Origin: Hyphomicrobiales bacterium
GTDB taxonomy: Bacteria; Pseudomonadota; Alphaproteobacteria; Rhizobiales; Rhizobiaceae
Length of the DNA: 64,000 nucleotides
Reading direction: 5' to 3'
Assembly: GCA_900466605.1 (NCBI GenBank)
Contig: UBMU01000036.1
Coordinates: 1-64,000, forward strand
The notes beneath the pieces were generated by a model. That model had not been told where the DNA came from. It saw only the letters and a list, made by a program, of their open reading frames with translations, and did no database searches. Shown piece by piece: positions 43,439-52,498 of the stretch (positions are counted from its first letter, which is position 1; each line of letters begins with the position of its first letter). The translations under genes and the position numbers were made by a program.

Positions 43439-44194
43439 ATGAGAAAGACGATTTTCCTGGCGGCCGCTGCCTTGCTTGCAGCGACGCACCTCGCATCCGC
43501 CGAGGACACGATCCGCATCGCAACGGAAGGTGCCTATCCTCCCTTCAACTACGTCGAATCCGACGGCAGCCTGAAGGGTCTCGACGTCGACATGGCCAAT
43601 GCGCTCTGCGAGGAGATGAAGGCAAAATGCACGATCGTCGCGCAGGATTGGGACGGCATCATCCCCGGTCTTCTCGCCAAGAAGTATGACGCCATCGTCG
43701 CGTCGATGAGCATCACCGACGAGCGCAAGAAGCAGATCGATTTCACGAACAAGTACTACACGACGCCGCTTGCCGTCGCTGTGCCGAAGGATAGCCCGCT
43801 GAAGGGTGTTTCGGTCGACGACATGAAGGGCAAGGTCGTCGGCGCACAGGCTTCGACCACGCAGGCCGACTACCTCAACGACGTCTACGCCAAGGGCGGA
43901 GTAGAAGCGAAGATGTATCCGACGCAGGACGAGGCCGTGGCTGACCTGCAGAACGGCCGCATGGACGCGCTGATCTCCGACAAGTTCGTGGTGGTAGACT
44001 GGCTGAACAAGGCCGGCAAGGATTGCTGCAAGCTGCTGGGCGACGTTCCGGGCACGGAAACGCAGGCCGGCATCGGCATCCGCCAGGGCGAGACCGAACT
44101 GAAAGAGCGCTTCAACAAGGCGATCGACGCGCTCGTCGCCAACGGGAAGTACCAGGAAATCACCAAGAAGTATTTCCCCTTCGACATCTACTGA
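43439..44194 (+). CDS. Periplasmic basic amino acid-type binding protein
   Basis: 251 residues from ATG 43439 with AAGGGA upstream. Signal peptide 'IFLAAAALLAATHLASA'. The mature protein shows 'IRIATEGAYPPFNYVESDGSLKGLDVDMANAL' and 'DGIIPGLLAKKYDAIVASMSITDERKKQIDFT', the family 3 pattern of lysine/arginine/ornithine and cystine binders. No permease or ATPase lies beside it. An FAD-dependent D-amino-acid dehydrogenase-type gene follows at 63 bp, which suggests that the bound amino acid is oxidised after uptake. Confidence 0.9.
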   Translation: MRKTIFLAAAALLAATHLASAEDTIRIATEGAYPPFNYVESDGSLKGLDVDMANALCEEMKAKCTIVAQDWDGIIPGLLAKKYDAIVASMSITDERKKQIDFTNKYYTTPLAVAVPKDSPLKGVSVDDMKGKVVGAQASTTQADYLNDVYAKGGVEAKMYPTQDEAVADLQNGRMDALISDKFVVVDWLNKAGKDCCKLLGDVPGTETQAGIGIRQGETELKERFNKAIDALVANGKYQEITKKYFPFDIY

Positions 44195-44257
44195 TCGCTT
44201 GCCGATCCAATCGCGCGGAGGTGACAAGCCTCCGCGCCCTTTGACCAAGTTCATCTT

Positions 44258-45511
44258 ATGAAAACAGATATCCTCGTTCTCGGTGCCGGCATTGTCGGCG
44301 TCAGTGCGGCCATTCATTTGCAGGATCGCGGCCGCTCCGTCGTGCTGGCCGATCGCGGCGAGCCGGGTGGCGGTACCAGCTACGGCAATGCCGGGCTGAT
44401 CGAGCGCTCCTCCGTCATTCCCTACGCCTTTCCGCGACAGCTCGGCGCCATCGCCAAGTATGCGCTGAACACCTCGTCGGATGTTCGCTACGATCCGGCC
44501 TACCTGCCGCGCATCGCTGCATGGCTGGCGCGCTACTGGTGGCATTCGTCGCCGACCAATCTGGAAAAAGCGACGCAGGCGCTCCTGCCGCTGATCGAAG
44601 CCAGCGTTACCGAGCACGACAAGCTGATTGGTCGCGCCGGTGCTTCCGATCTTATCCGTGAACGGGGTTGGGTGTCTTTCTACAAGAATCCACGCCGTTT
44701 CGATGCCGCCCGCGCGGAGGCCGAAAGCCTGTCTGCCCACGGCCTGGCGATCAGCATTCTCGATAAAGCTGAGTTTCTGGCCCTGGAACCTGCCTTCGCC
44801 GAGAATGGCAGTCGCATCGCCGGCGGCGTGCACTGGCTCGACCCGAAGACGGTGACCGACCCGCAGGCGCTGACGGCAGCCTATGCGAACCTCTTCACGG
44901 CAGCCGGCGGCAAGATGGTTCGCGCCGACGCTTCCGCTTTGCGCGAGGAGAAGAACGGCTGGTCGATCACGACTGCTGAAGGCGAGATCATCGAAGCCGG
45001 CGAGGTCGTCGTCGCGCTTGGCCCGCAATCCGGGCTTATCTTCCGCAAGCTCGGCTATCCCCTGCCGCTGGCGGTCAAGCGCGGCTACCACCGTCACTAT
45101 GCGCAAAGCGAAGGCCCGCCGCTCGGCCACTCCGTCGTCGACGAGGAAGCCGGCTACGTGCTGGCGCCGATGGCGCGCGGTATCCGGTTGACGACGGGCA
45201 TCGAGTTCGCCGCGCCTGACGCGCCTGCGAACACTATCCAGCTCCGTCGCGACGAGAGACATGCCCGTGCGCTCTTCCCGCTCGGCGAACCGGTGGAAGC
45301 GAAGCCCTGGCTCGGGTTGCGGCCCTGTCTGCCCGACATGCGGCCGGTGATCGGCCCGGCACCGCGCCATCGCGGACTGTGGTTCAATTTCGGCCACGCC
45401 CATCACGGCCTGACGCTTGGCCCGGCCAGTGGTCGGCTGCTGGCAGAGCAGATGGCGGGCAACGACACCTTTGCCGATCCCAAGCCTTTCCATCCGAATC
45501 GCTTCCTCTAG
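44258..45511 (+). CDS. FAD-dependent D-amino-acid dehydrogenase-type oxidoreductase
   Basis: 417 residues of the DadA/DAO family. The dinucleotide-binding 'DILVLGAGIVGVSAAIHLQDRGRSVVLAD' is followed by 'GTSYGNAGLIERSSVIPYAFP', typical of DadA, and the C-terminal 'RPCLPDMRPVIGPAPRHRGLWFNFGHAHHGLTLGPASG' closes the FAD site. It should deaminate a D-amino acid or related imino acid and pass electrons to a quinone. It follows the binding protein gene. Confidence 0.88.
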   Translation: MKTDILVLGAGIVGVSAAIHLQDRGRSVVLADRGEPGGGTSYGNAGLIERSSVIPYAFPRQLGAIAKYALNTSSDVRYDPAYLPRIAAWLARYWWHSSPTNLEKATQALLPLIEASVTEHDKLIGRAGASDLIRERGWVSFYKNPRRFDAARAEAESLSAHGLAISILDKAEFLALEPAFAENGSRIAGGVHWLDPKTVTDPQALTAAYANLFTAAGGKMVRADASALREEKNGWSITTAEGEIIEAGEVVVALGPQSGLIFRKLGYPLPLAVKRGYHRHYAQSEGPPLGHSVVDEEAGYVLAPMARGIRLTTGIEFAAPDAPANTIQLRRDERHARALFPLGEPVEAKPWLGLRPCLPDMRPVIGPAPRHRGLWFNFGHAHHGLTLGPASGRLLAEQMAGNDTFADPKPFHPNRFL

Positions 45512-45553
45512 TCGCCATTCTATTTCGATGATCGGTGCACTACCTTAAGCGCC

Positions 45554-48064
45554 GTGGACCAGATCGATTCCGAAGCCCGCGTTGCCCTGCCTCCGCCTTT
45601 CACCCGCTGGTTCGCGGACAAGGGCTGGCGCCCGCGTGCCCATCAACTGGAATTGCTGGCACGCGCGGAGGCAGGCGACAGCACGCTGCTGATCGCGCCG
45701 ACAGGCGCCGGCAAGACACTCGCCGGCTTCCTGCCGTCGCTGACCGATCTGACGCGCCGCGGCAGTATCCTGCCCGGCTCCACCTTCACCGGCATCCACA
45801 CGCTCTACATCTCGCCGCTGAAGGCGCTTGCCGTCGACATCGAGCGGAACCTGATGAAGCCGGTGGAGGAAATGGGCCTGCCTGTCACCGTCGAGAACCG
45901 CACCGGCGACACGCCCGTTGCCAAGCGCCAGCGCCAGAAGCTGAACCCGCCCGATATTCTGCTGACGACGCCTGAGCAGGTGGCCTTGCTGCTCGCCAAC
46001 CGCGAGGCGGAACGTTTTTTCAAGGATCTCAAATACGTCGTCTTCGACGAGCTGCATTCGCTCGTCACCTCGAAGCGCGGCCACATGCTCTCGCTCGGAT
46101 TAGCGCGGCTGCGGCGGCTTGCTCCCAACCTGCAGACGATCGGCCTTTCGGCCACCGTCGCCGACCCAATGGACTTGCAGAAATGGCTGGTTGCGCAGCG
46201 TGAAGGCGAGGATCATCACTCGGGGCTGGTCACCGTCGAAGGCGGCGCCAAGCCTGATATTTCGATCCTGTCGACCGAGGAGCGCATTCCTTGGTCCGGC
46301 CATTCGGCGAAATATGCGATTCCCGACGTCTACAAGCAGTTGCTCGAGCACCAGACGACATTGCTTTTCGTCAACACCCGATCCCAGGCCGAGATGCTTT
46401 TCCAAGAGCTCTGGACGGTGAATGAGGAAAACCTGCCGATCGCGCTGCATCACGGCTCTCTGGATGTCGGCCAACGGCGCAAGGTGGAGGCGGCGATGGC
46501 GGCAAACCGGCTGCGCGCCGTCGTCGCTACGTCGACGCTCGACCTCGGCATCGACTGGGGCGATGTCGATCTCGTCGTGCATGTCGGCGCGCCGAAGGGC
46601 GCCTCGCGGCTTGCCCAGCGCATCGGCCGCGCCAACCACCGCATGGACGAGCCCTCGAAGGCGATCCTCGTGCCGGCCAACCGTTTCGAGGTGATGGAAT
46701 GCCAAGCCGCGCTCGACGCGAACTATATCGGCGCGCAGGACACGCCGCCTGTTGGTAAGGGTGCGCTCGATGCGCTGGCGCAGCATGTGCTCGGCATGGC
46801 CTGTGCCGAGCCGTTCGACATGCTGGAGCTTTACGATGAGGTCACCAGCGCCTCGCCCTACGCCGACCTCTCCTGGGAGACCTACGAGCGCGTCGTCGAT
46901 TTCGTTGCGACCGGCGGCTATGCGCTGCGGACCTATGAACGCTATGCCCGCATTCGCAAGACGAAAGAGGGACGCTGGCGTGTCTCCAACCCGCAGGTCG
47001 CGCAGCAATACCGGCTGAATCTCGGCACCATCGTCGAAAGCCCTATGCTCAATCTACGCATGGTCAAGCGTGGCGAAGGCGGTCGGATCGGTCGCGGTGG
47101 CGCGACGCTCGGCAAGATGGAGGAATATTTCTTCGAGCAGCTGTCGCCCGGCGACACCTTCATCTTCGCGGGCAAGGTACTGCGCTTCGAGGGCATCCGC
47201 GAGAACGAGGCGCTGGCCAGCCAGGCCTTCTCGATGGACCCGAAGATCCCCTCCTATGCCGGCGGCAAGTTCCCGCTCTCCGCGTATCTGGCGGATCAGG
47301 TCCGTTCGATGATCGCGGACCCCGATCGCTGGCATCATCTGCCGGATCAGGTGCGCGACTGGCTGGCGATCCAGCAGGAAAAGTCGATGTTGCCGAAGCG
47401 CGACGAATTGCTGATCGAAACCTTCCCGCGCGGCAGCCGCTGCTACATGGTCATCTATCCCTTCGAAGGGCGGCTGGCGCACCAGACGCTCGGCATGCTG
47501 CTGACGCGGCGGCTCGAGCGGGCAGGCGCCAAGCCCCTCGGCTTCGTCGCGACGGACTATTCGCTCGGCATCTGGGGCTTCGAGGACATGGGGATGATGA
47601 TCCGCAGCGGCCGGCTCAGCCTCGCGGATCTCTTCGATGAGGATATGCTGGGCGACGATCTCGAAAGCTGGCTCGACGAATCTTTCCTTCTGAAGCGCAC
47701 CTTCCGCAATTGCGCCGTGATTGCGGGCTTGATCGAACGCCGTCACCCGGGCAAGGAAAAGACCGGACGGCAGGTCACGGTCTCGGCCGATCTGATCTAT
47801 GATGTGCTCAGAACGCACGAGCCGGATCACATCCTGTTGCAGGCGACGCGGCAGGATGCGGCAACCGGTCTTTTGGATATTTCCCGGCTTGGCGATATGC
47901 TGAGGCGAATCAAGGGTCACATCACGCATCGCGCGTTGGACCATATCTCGCCTCTGGCGGTGCCCGTGATGCTGGAGATCGGCAAGGAGCCGGTTCATGG
48001 CGAGGCGCATGACGCCGTGCTGGCGGAGGCCGCCGACGATCTGATCGCCGAGGCGCTAGCCTAA
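45554..48064 (+). CDS. Ligase-associated DNA-damage-response DEXH helicase (Lhr-like)
   Basis: 836 residues from GTG 45554. Superfamily 2 motifs are intact: 'LIAPTGAGKTLAGFLPSL' (Walker A), 'VVFDELHSLVTS' (DExH), 'IGLSATVADP' and 'VATSTLDLGIDWGDVDLVV' with 'AQRIGRANHR'. A long C-terminal region with winged-helix and DUF4175-like parts is as in Lhr. The subfamily is normally co-encoded with an ATP-dependent ligase, an exonuclease and PdeM. Here only PdeM follows, and the preceding gene is metabolic. It unwinds nucleic acids in repair, direction unspecified from sequence. Confidence 0.92.
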   Translation: MDQIDSEARVALPPPFTRWFADKGWRPRAHQLELLARAEAGDSTLLIAPTGAGKTLAGFLPSLTDLTRRGSILPGSTFTGIHTLYISPLKALAVDIERNLMKPVEEMGLPVTVENRTGDTPVAKRQRQKLNPPDILLTTPEQVALLLANREAERFFKDLKYVVFDELHSLVTSKRGHMLSLGLARLRRLAPNLQTIGLSATVADPMDLQKWLVAQREGEDHHSGLVTVEGGAKPDISILSTEERIPWSGHSAKYAIPDVYKQLLEHQTTLLFVNTRSQAEMLFQELWTVNEENLPIALHHGSLDVGQRRKVEAAMAANRLRAVVATSTLDLGIDWGDVDLVVHVGAPKGASRLAQRIGRANHRMDEPSKAILVPANRFEVMECQAALDANYIGAQDTPPVGKGALDALAQHVLGMACAEPFDMLELYDEVTSASPYADLSWETYERVVDFVATGGYALRTYERYARIRKTKEGRWRVSNPQVAQQYRLNLGTIVESPMLNLRMVKRGEGGRIGRGGATLGKMEEYFFEQLSPGDTFIFAGKVLRFEGIRENEALASQAFSMDPKIPSYAGGKFPLSAYLADQVRSMIADPDRWHHLPDQVRDWLAIQQEKSMLPKRDELLIETFPRGSRCYMVIYPFEGRLAHQTLGMLLTRRLERAGAKPLGFVATDYSLGIWGFEDMGMMIRSGRLSLADLFDEDMLGDDLESWLDESFLLKRTFRNCAVIAGLIERRHPGKEKTGRQVTVSADLIYDVLRTHEPDHILLQATRQDAATGLLDISRLGDMLRRIKGHITHRALDHISPLAVPVMLEIGKEPVHGEAHDAVLAEAADDLIAEALA

Positions 48065-48117
48065 AATAGTGCCGGATAGGTTCGTGTCCGCTTACCATCC
48101 GGCTCACGAAAGATATG

Positions 48118-48141
48118 GAGCGACCCGTAAGGGGCGCTCCT
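48118..48141 (+). other. Intercistronic stem-loop between helicase and pdeM
   Basis: GGAGCG-A-CCC / GGG-G-CGCTCC with a GTAA loop and one internal mismatch. There is no T-run. It may set mRNA stability or expose the pdeM ribosome site rather than terminate. Confidence 0.4.
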
Positions 48142-48164
48142 GAAACCAAGGACTGACAGGATTG

Positions 48165-48890
48165 ATGAACCGCCTGGCGCTCGCGCGTGAAATGAACGGA
48201 CTGGCTCCATTGGCAGGCGTCGAGACCTCCGTGCATGGTGTCTCTGCCGTTTGCGATCCGCTCGGCGCGCTATATATGCCCGATGCCGGCATTCTTGTCG
48301 TCTCGGACCTGCATCTCGAAAAGGGAGCGGCTTTCGCCCGTCGCGGCATGATGCTGCCGCCCTATGACACGCTCGCAACATTGACCGTGCTCTCGGCGGT
48401 CATCAGCCGCTACGATCCGAAGCTGGTGGTGTCGCTAGGCGACAACTTCCACGATCGCGTCGGCTCGGCGCATTTGCCCGAAACATTCCGCAGCCTGATA
48501 TCGGAAATGGCTCGTGGCCGTGAATGGGTCTGGATCAACGGTAACCACGATCCCGATGGAACGGTGGACCTGCCGGGCACGTCCGCCGACGAAATGCACT
48601 ATGGCGGCCTGACCTTCCGTCACGAGCCGAAGGGTGGCCTGCAGAAGGGCGAGATCGCCGGACACCTGCATCCCGCCGCAACAGTGCGCCGCCGCGAAAA
48701 ATCGGTCCGCCGCCCGTGCTTCGCCACCGACGGCGCCCGCCTGCTGATGCCGGCGTTCGGCGTCATGACCGGTGGTCTCGACCTTCGCCACAAGGCGATG
48801 AAAGGCCTGTTCGATCAGGCCTCGCTGATCGCCCATCTCCTCGGGCGCGACCGGATCTACTCCGTCAGGTTTGGAAATCTGGTGGGGTGA
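48165..48890 (+). CDS. pdeM: Ligase-associated DNA-damage-response endonuclease PdeM
   Basis: 241 residues from ATG 48165. It has the calcineurin-type phosphoesterase motifs in order: 'LVVSDLHLEKGAAFARRG', 'VVSLGDNFHDRVGS', 'WINGNHDPDG' and 'IAGHLHPAATVR', which coordinate two metal ions. Family members are nucleases that work with the ligase-associated helicase in DNA repair. It follows the helicase gene after 100 bp. The ATP-dependent ligase and exonuclease partners are not in the window. Confidence 0.92.
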   Translation: MNRLALAREMNGLAPLAGVETSVHGVSAVCDPLGALYMPDAGILVVSDLHLEKGAAFARRGMMLPPYDTLATLTVLSAVISRYDPKLVVSLGDNFHDRVGSAHLPETFRSLISEMARGREWVWINGNHDPDGTVDLPGTSADEMHYGGLTFRHEPKGGLQKGEIAGHLHPAATVRRREKSVRRPCFATDGARLLMPAFGVMTGGLDLRHKAMKGLFDQASLIAHLLGRDRIYSVRFGNLVG

Positions 48891-48912
48891 CCGCCAAGGC
48901 AGCGGCTTCTCC

Positions 48913-49146
48913 TCACTCGCCGAAATAATAGAGAGGCTGGCGCGTTAACTCGCCGTGGCCGACATGGCCGTACACGTCGTTTCCGAGAATCCAGAACGAG
49001 ATTGCCTGGGTTTCCAAGTTGAAGATGTAGTCTCCCGAGATCCAGTGCTCCGCCTTGTTTCCCCGCAGCGCATAGAGATAGTCACCAACCTCATACATAA
49101 CGGCTCGGTGCGAGCTGTAATCGTAAAAGTAGCGCTCTGCAGCCAT
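48913..49146 (-). CDS. Small protein with repeated beta-hairpins
   Basis: 77 residues with a strong ribosome site (AGGAGAATAA just before the ATG). It carries a repeating aromatic-rich pattern with tyrosine/glycine and 'YFYD', 'GDYLYAL', 'GDYIFNL', 'GNDVYGHVG' spaced by about 15-18 residues. This resembles a small 4-fold beta-flower protein, though I cannot confirm it. There is no signal peptide. Function is unknown. Confidence 0.65.
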   Translation of the reverse strand: MAAERYFYDYSSHRAVMYEVGDYLYALRGNKAEHWISGDYIFNLETQAISFWILGNDVYGHVGHGELTRQPLYYFGE

Positions 49147-49289
49147 TTATTCTCCTGATTCTATTTCAGAAAGAATTCCATGGGCGCCAATGTATTGTCA
49201 AACAATACTGCCGCCATTTGCAGATCAACCCAATTTTGTTTCATTCCTCGGAACTATATATGAATTCTACTAAATGTTGCATGTGGATC

Positions 49290-49871
49290 TCAATTGCACT
49301 CCTGCAATTGCCGCTGATACGTCGTTGCCATGTAGGAGAAACGCTGCGCGGTCTTCTGCAGTTGCGCATTCGAACGCCAGTCGCCGCGCATGTAGCCTTT
49401 CGGGCCGGAATAGTAGGCTAGGTAGAGGCCGTAGGCATCGTTGAGCGGGATACCGGTCACCTGGCTGTTTTGCGAGTGGTACCAGCCGATGAAGTCGATC
49501 GCGTCGGCGAAATTGGTACGGCGCGCGGCCCAGCTGCCGGTTGCGGATTGATAGTGATCCCAGGTGCCGTCGAGCGCCTGCGAATAGCCGTAGGCAGTGG
49601 ACGGGCGTGTCCATGGAATGAAGCCGAAGAGCTTGGTACGTGGCGGTCGCGCATAGGGCTGGAAGCCGGACTCGGTATACATCGTCGCCATCAGGATCGG
49701 AACCGGAACCCCGTATTTGCGCTCGGTCTTTTCCGCGGCGCGTTGCCAGCTCGTAAACAGTCCATCGCGCTGGTCGAAGACCGCGCAGATGTTCCGGGTC
49801 TGTTTGGGAGCCGTCGCGCAGCCGGCAACAAGTGCCAGAAGCACGAGGGCGAGGAACGCACGGATACGCAT
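49290..49871 (-). CDS. Lytic transglycosylase-like lipoprotein
   Basis: 193 residues. The lipobox 'LALVLLALVAGCATAP' gives the mature Cys at about residue 18. The domain 'VPVPILMATMYTESGFQPYARPP' places the catalytic Glu in 'TESGF', 'TAYGYSQALDGTWDHYQ' and 'ADAIDFIGWYHSQNSQ' follow, and 'LYLAYYSGPKGY' ends the fold, as in SLT-type transglycosylases. It probably cleaves peptidoglycan from the outer or inner membrane. The Glu is present, so activity is plausible. Confidence 0.82.
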   Translation of the reverse strand: MRIRAFLALVLLALVAGCATAPKQTRNICAVFDQRDGLFTSWQRAAEKTERKYGVPVPILMATMYTESGFQPYARPPRTKLFGFIPWTRPSTAYGYSQALDGTWDHYQSATGSWAARRTNFADAIDFIGWYHSQNSQVTGIPLNDAYGLYLAYYSGPKGYMRGDWRSNAQLQKTAQRFSYMATTYQRQLQECN

Positions 49872-49915
49872 TACAAGGAACCTCTCATTTCAGAGAGATT
49901 ACTAACTCGTAAATA

Positions 49916-50443
49916 TTAACGAGGGGTTTTTAGCCGAATGCGAGTTGCCACAGGCAAATGGCAATAGTGCTGGCCTGCTTGTGGGAGCAGTTTTTCCATC
50001 CGGAAATTGGTTAGCGCTTGTCCACGCTTTTCGACGCTTTGTCGCATCAGGACGATGAAGCCTCGCCGTTCGAAGAATGGTCTGGCCGTTAAGCTCGCTT
50101 CCGTAAAGATGCGTGTGAGCCCGAGGTTCCGTGCCTCGGCCTCTATCTCAAGCAGCAGCGAACTCGCCGCACCGATCCCTTGATGGTCCGGGTGAACGAA
50201 CATCATGTCCAGATGCCCGTCGGGCTCCAGATCGGCAAAGCCGATCGGCAGTCCGTCCGCCACGGCAATCCAGGTCGGTCGGCTTGAGCGGCGCTCTGCC
50301 CATGCCTGGAGGTCGTCTATCTTTGCCCAGGCGTCGATCTGCGCCGGCGTATAGTCCCTGGATGCGACCTCGCGGATCGCCCGTAGGAAAATCTCCGCCG
50401 TACTAACGTAGTCGGCCGGCACGTAGCGTCGCAGAGTCACCAT
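49916..50443 (-). CDS. GNAT-family N-acetyltransferase
   Basis: 175 residues from ATG 50443, where the fold begins ('MVTLRRYVPADYVSTAEIFLRAIREVA'). Alternatives are ATG 50479, which overlaps an AGGAG, and TTG 50497, which overlaps the upstream stop, so the start is uncertain. The acetyl-CoA site is 'LDMMFVHPDHQGIGAASSLLLEIEAEA', matching the Q/RxxGxG/A motif. 'IFTEASLTARPFFERRGFIVL' is the usual C-terminal part. The substrate is unknown. It follows the TIGR02186 gene with a short or no gap. Confidence 0.85.
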   Translation of the reverse strand: MVTLRRYVPADYVSTAEIFLRAIREVASRDYTPAQIDAWAKIDDLQAWAERRSSRPTWIAVADGLPIGFADLEPDGHLDMMFVHPDHQGIGAASSLLLEIEAEARNLGLTRIFTEASLTARPFFERRGFIVLMRQSVEKRGQALTNFRMEKLLPQAGQHYCHLPVATRIRLKTPR

Positions 50444-50493
50444 GGTCGCACGCGTCCGTTCGCTGTCTGGAAGATGCATACTCCTGGGCCTGA

Positions 50494-51300
50494 TCAATCC
50501 CTGCGGAACACCACACTGGCCCCCCAGCCGGTGATGAGTGCCAGGAAGACGGAAAGCAAGCCATAAGCGATCGGCTGCGCGTGCGCCGCGTCGGTTATCA
50601 TCTGCTCGATCCCCGTCTTGATGACGCGTAGCGGAACGGACTTCTCGGTGACGAAGCCGCCGCTCTTGAAAAGATAGGCGCGGACGGTGTGCACCCCGTT
50701 CGGAATGTTTGCCGGCAACCGCAGGCTTGCCTTGAAAAGGCTGGAGCTGACGAAACGCACGCCGCTCGGGTCACGATCGTAAAGACCGCCATTTTCCTGC
50801 AGCCGTCGGAAGGCCTGCCGGAATTCGCCGAGATTGCTGGCATTGCCGACGAAGCCAACCGGTGTCAGCGGAATGTGATCGATGCCGATCCCTCGGTCCG
50901 TCAGATCCAGTGGGGTGGTGATGTCATCGAGCATGCGCGAGCTCGACATGGAATAGGAATGCGGCACCGCTTCGAAGGTCATCGAGCGCGTGTTGATCCA
51001 GATGCCGAACACGCGCTCCTTCCGGCGCACGGTCGCATTCTCGCGCGGTCCCTCAAGAACGACGACCACGTCATACTGACCGATCGCCAGGAGCAGGTTG
51101 TCAGTGTTGGTCACGGCTCCGAAGATCGTCAGGTCTGCGCCGCGAAAATCCGAGGTGATGGCGATTTCGCTGGTGGAGGTGCCGATCTCAAGCCCTTCGG
51201 CGGTTGCTTGCGTCGCCTGCCCGGGAAGCAGCATTTGCGCGGTGGCGACACCGGGCAGCATGATCGCACAAAGCATTAGAACAATGAGGAGGCGCCGCAT
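50494..51300 (-). CDS. TIGR02186-family periplasmic membrane protein
   Basis: 268 residues from ATG 51300, overlapping the upstream TauE stop. Signal peptide 'LLIVLMLCAIMLPGVATA'. The mature beta-rich part has 'LEIGTSTSEIAITSDFRGADLTIFGAV' and 'VVLEGPRENATVRRKERVFGIWI', and one C-terminal membrane helix ends 'LLSVFLALITGWGASVVF'. The family occurs next to TauE/SafE genes in alphaproteobacteria, and probably aids the transporter; the function is not known. Translation is coupled to the upstream gene. Confidence 0.85.
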   Translation of the reverse strand: MRRLLIVLMLCAIMLPGVATAQMLLPGQATQATAEGLEIGTSTSEIAITSDFRGADLTIFGAVTNTDNLLLAIGQYDVVVVLEGPRENATVRRKERVFGIWINTRSMTFEAVPHSYSMSSSRMLDDITTPLDLTDRGIGIDHIPLTPVGFVGNASNLGEFRQAFRRLQENGGLYDRDPSGVRFVSSSLFKASLRLPANIPNGVHTVRAYLFKSGGFVTEKSVPLRVIKTGIEQMITDAAHAQPIAYGLLSVFLALITGWGASVVFRRD

Positions 51301-52220
51301 CAATTCGCCCCCATGACCACGGAGTAGACATCCGCCGGGGTAACGACGAGCGCAACGGCTAGACGAAGCCCGACAGCCAGAACGAGAAGCCCGAGGAGCG
51401 CGCGCAGCTGCTCACCGCGCAGCTTCTGTCCGACGCGCACCCCATATTGCGCGCCGATCACGCCGGCAATCATCAGGATGAAGGCGAGCACTATATCGAC
51501 GGAGAAGTTCGTCGCAGCCTGCACAACTGTTGTGTAGGCGGTCACGAAGATGATCTGGAACAGCGACGTGCCGACAACCACGTTGGTTGGGATGCGCAGC
51601 AGATAGATCATCGCCGGCACCATGATAAAGCCGCCGCCGACGCCCATGACCGAGGTCAGGATGCCGATGCCGAAGCCGAGTGCGATGACCGGGATCACAC
51701 TCAGAAAGATCTTGGATTTCTTGAACCGCATCTTCAGCGGCAGCTTGTGCACCCAATGGTGATGACCGGGCCGCCGCGGTGTTGGCGGCACGTTCTTCGC
51801 CGCGCGACGCATGGCGTTGACGCTTTCAAGCAGCATGAGCCCGCCGACGGTGCCGAGAAAAACGACGTAAAGCAGCGAGATGATGAGATCGAGCTGCCCG
51901 ATCTGCCTGAGCAGCGAGAAGATCCAGATGCCGACGGTCGCACCGGAGAGGCCGCCGATCAGCAGCACCGTTCCGAGCTTCACATCGAGCGTTCCACGCC
52001 GGAAGTGGGTGATAGCGCCCGAGATGGAGGAGGCCACGACCTGGTTGGCGCCGGTGGCGACTGCAACGACTGGAGGGATGTTGTAGAAGATCAGAAGCGG
52101 TGTGATCAGGAAGCCGCCGCCGACACCGAACATTCCGGAGAGAAAGCCGACGGCTGCTCCCATTCCGAGAATGATGAAGATGTTCACCGACAATTCTGCG
52201 ATAGGCAGATAGATTGTCAC
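51300..52220 (-). CDS. TauE/SafE-family sulfite/organosulfonate exporter
   Basis: 306 residues from GTG 52220 with about eight membrane helices. 'GFLSGMFGVGGGFLITPLLIFY' and 'GILTSVMGVGGGFIMVPAMIYLL' are the two inverted repeats of the family. It is thought to export sulfite or sulfonates or related anions. It overlaps the TIGR02186 gene (TTGATG overlap), so it probably acts with that protein. Longer frames upstream lack support. The direction of transport is not determined by sequence. Confidence 0.88.
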   Translation of the reverse strand: MTIYLPIAELSVNIFIILGMGAAVGFLSGMFGVGGGFLITPLLIFYNIPPVVAVATGANQVVASSISGAITHFRRGTLDVKLGTVLLIGGLSGATVGIWIFSLLRQIGQLDLIISLLYVVFLGTVGGLMLLESVNAMRRAAKNVPPTPRRPGHHHWVHKLPLKMRFKKSKIFLSVIPVIALGFGIGILTSVMGVGGGFIMVPAMIYLLRIPTNVVVGTSLFQIIFVTAYTTVVQAATNFSVDIVLAFILMIAGVIGAQYGVRVGQKLRGEQLRALLGLLVLAVGLRLAVALVVTPADVYSVVMGAN

Positions 52221-52498
52221 AGCAGACCCCAATCTATGAACTGCCCCCACAGGCAGGCGTCTCACATCCCGTTCGAATGGCGCATTATACGGTGAAATCG
52301 TTGCCAGAGGATTTCGATAAGCGACATGCAATCCGCCCGATGGCCTGATGCTCTCGAATAATCAGGCTTTTTTTGGGTTTTATGACAGGCCGTTAGCAGT
52401 AGGTCTCGACAAAACATCGCATTGCTGCACCTGGATCGCAGGTTGAATGCGAAGCGCCCGCCAACTAGGGTCTGAGGCTCATTGTCCGGGGGATTCGC

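Noticed and set aside
43391..45493. 700-codon minus-strand reading frame
   Set aside because: It lies antisense to the binding protein and the D-amino-acid dehydrogenase, both strongly supported; long antisense frames are common in GC-rich DNA.
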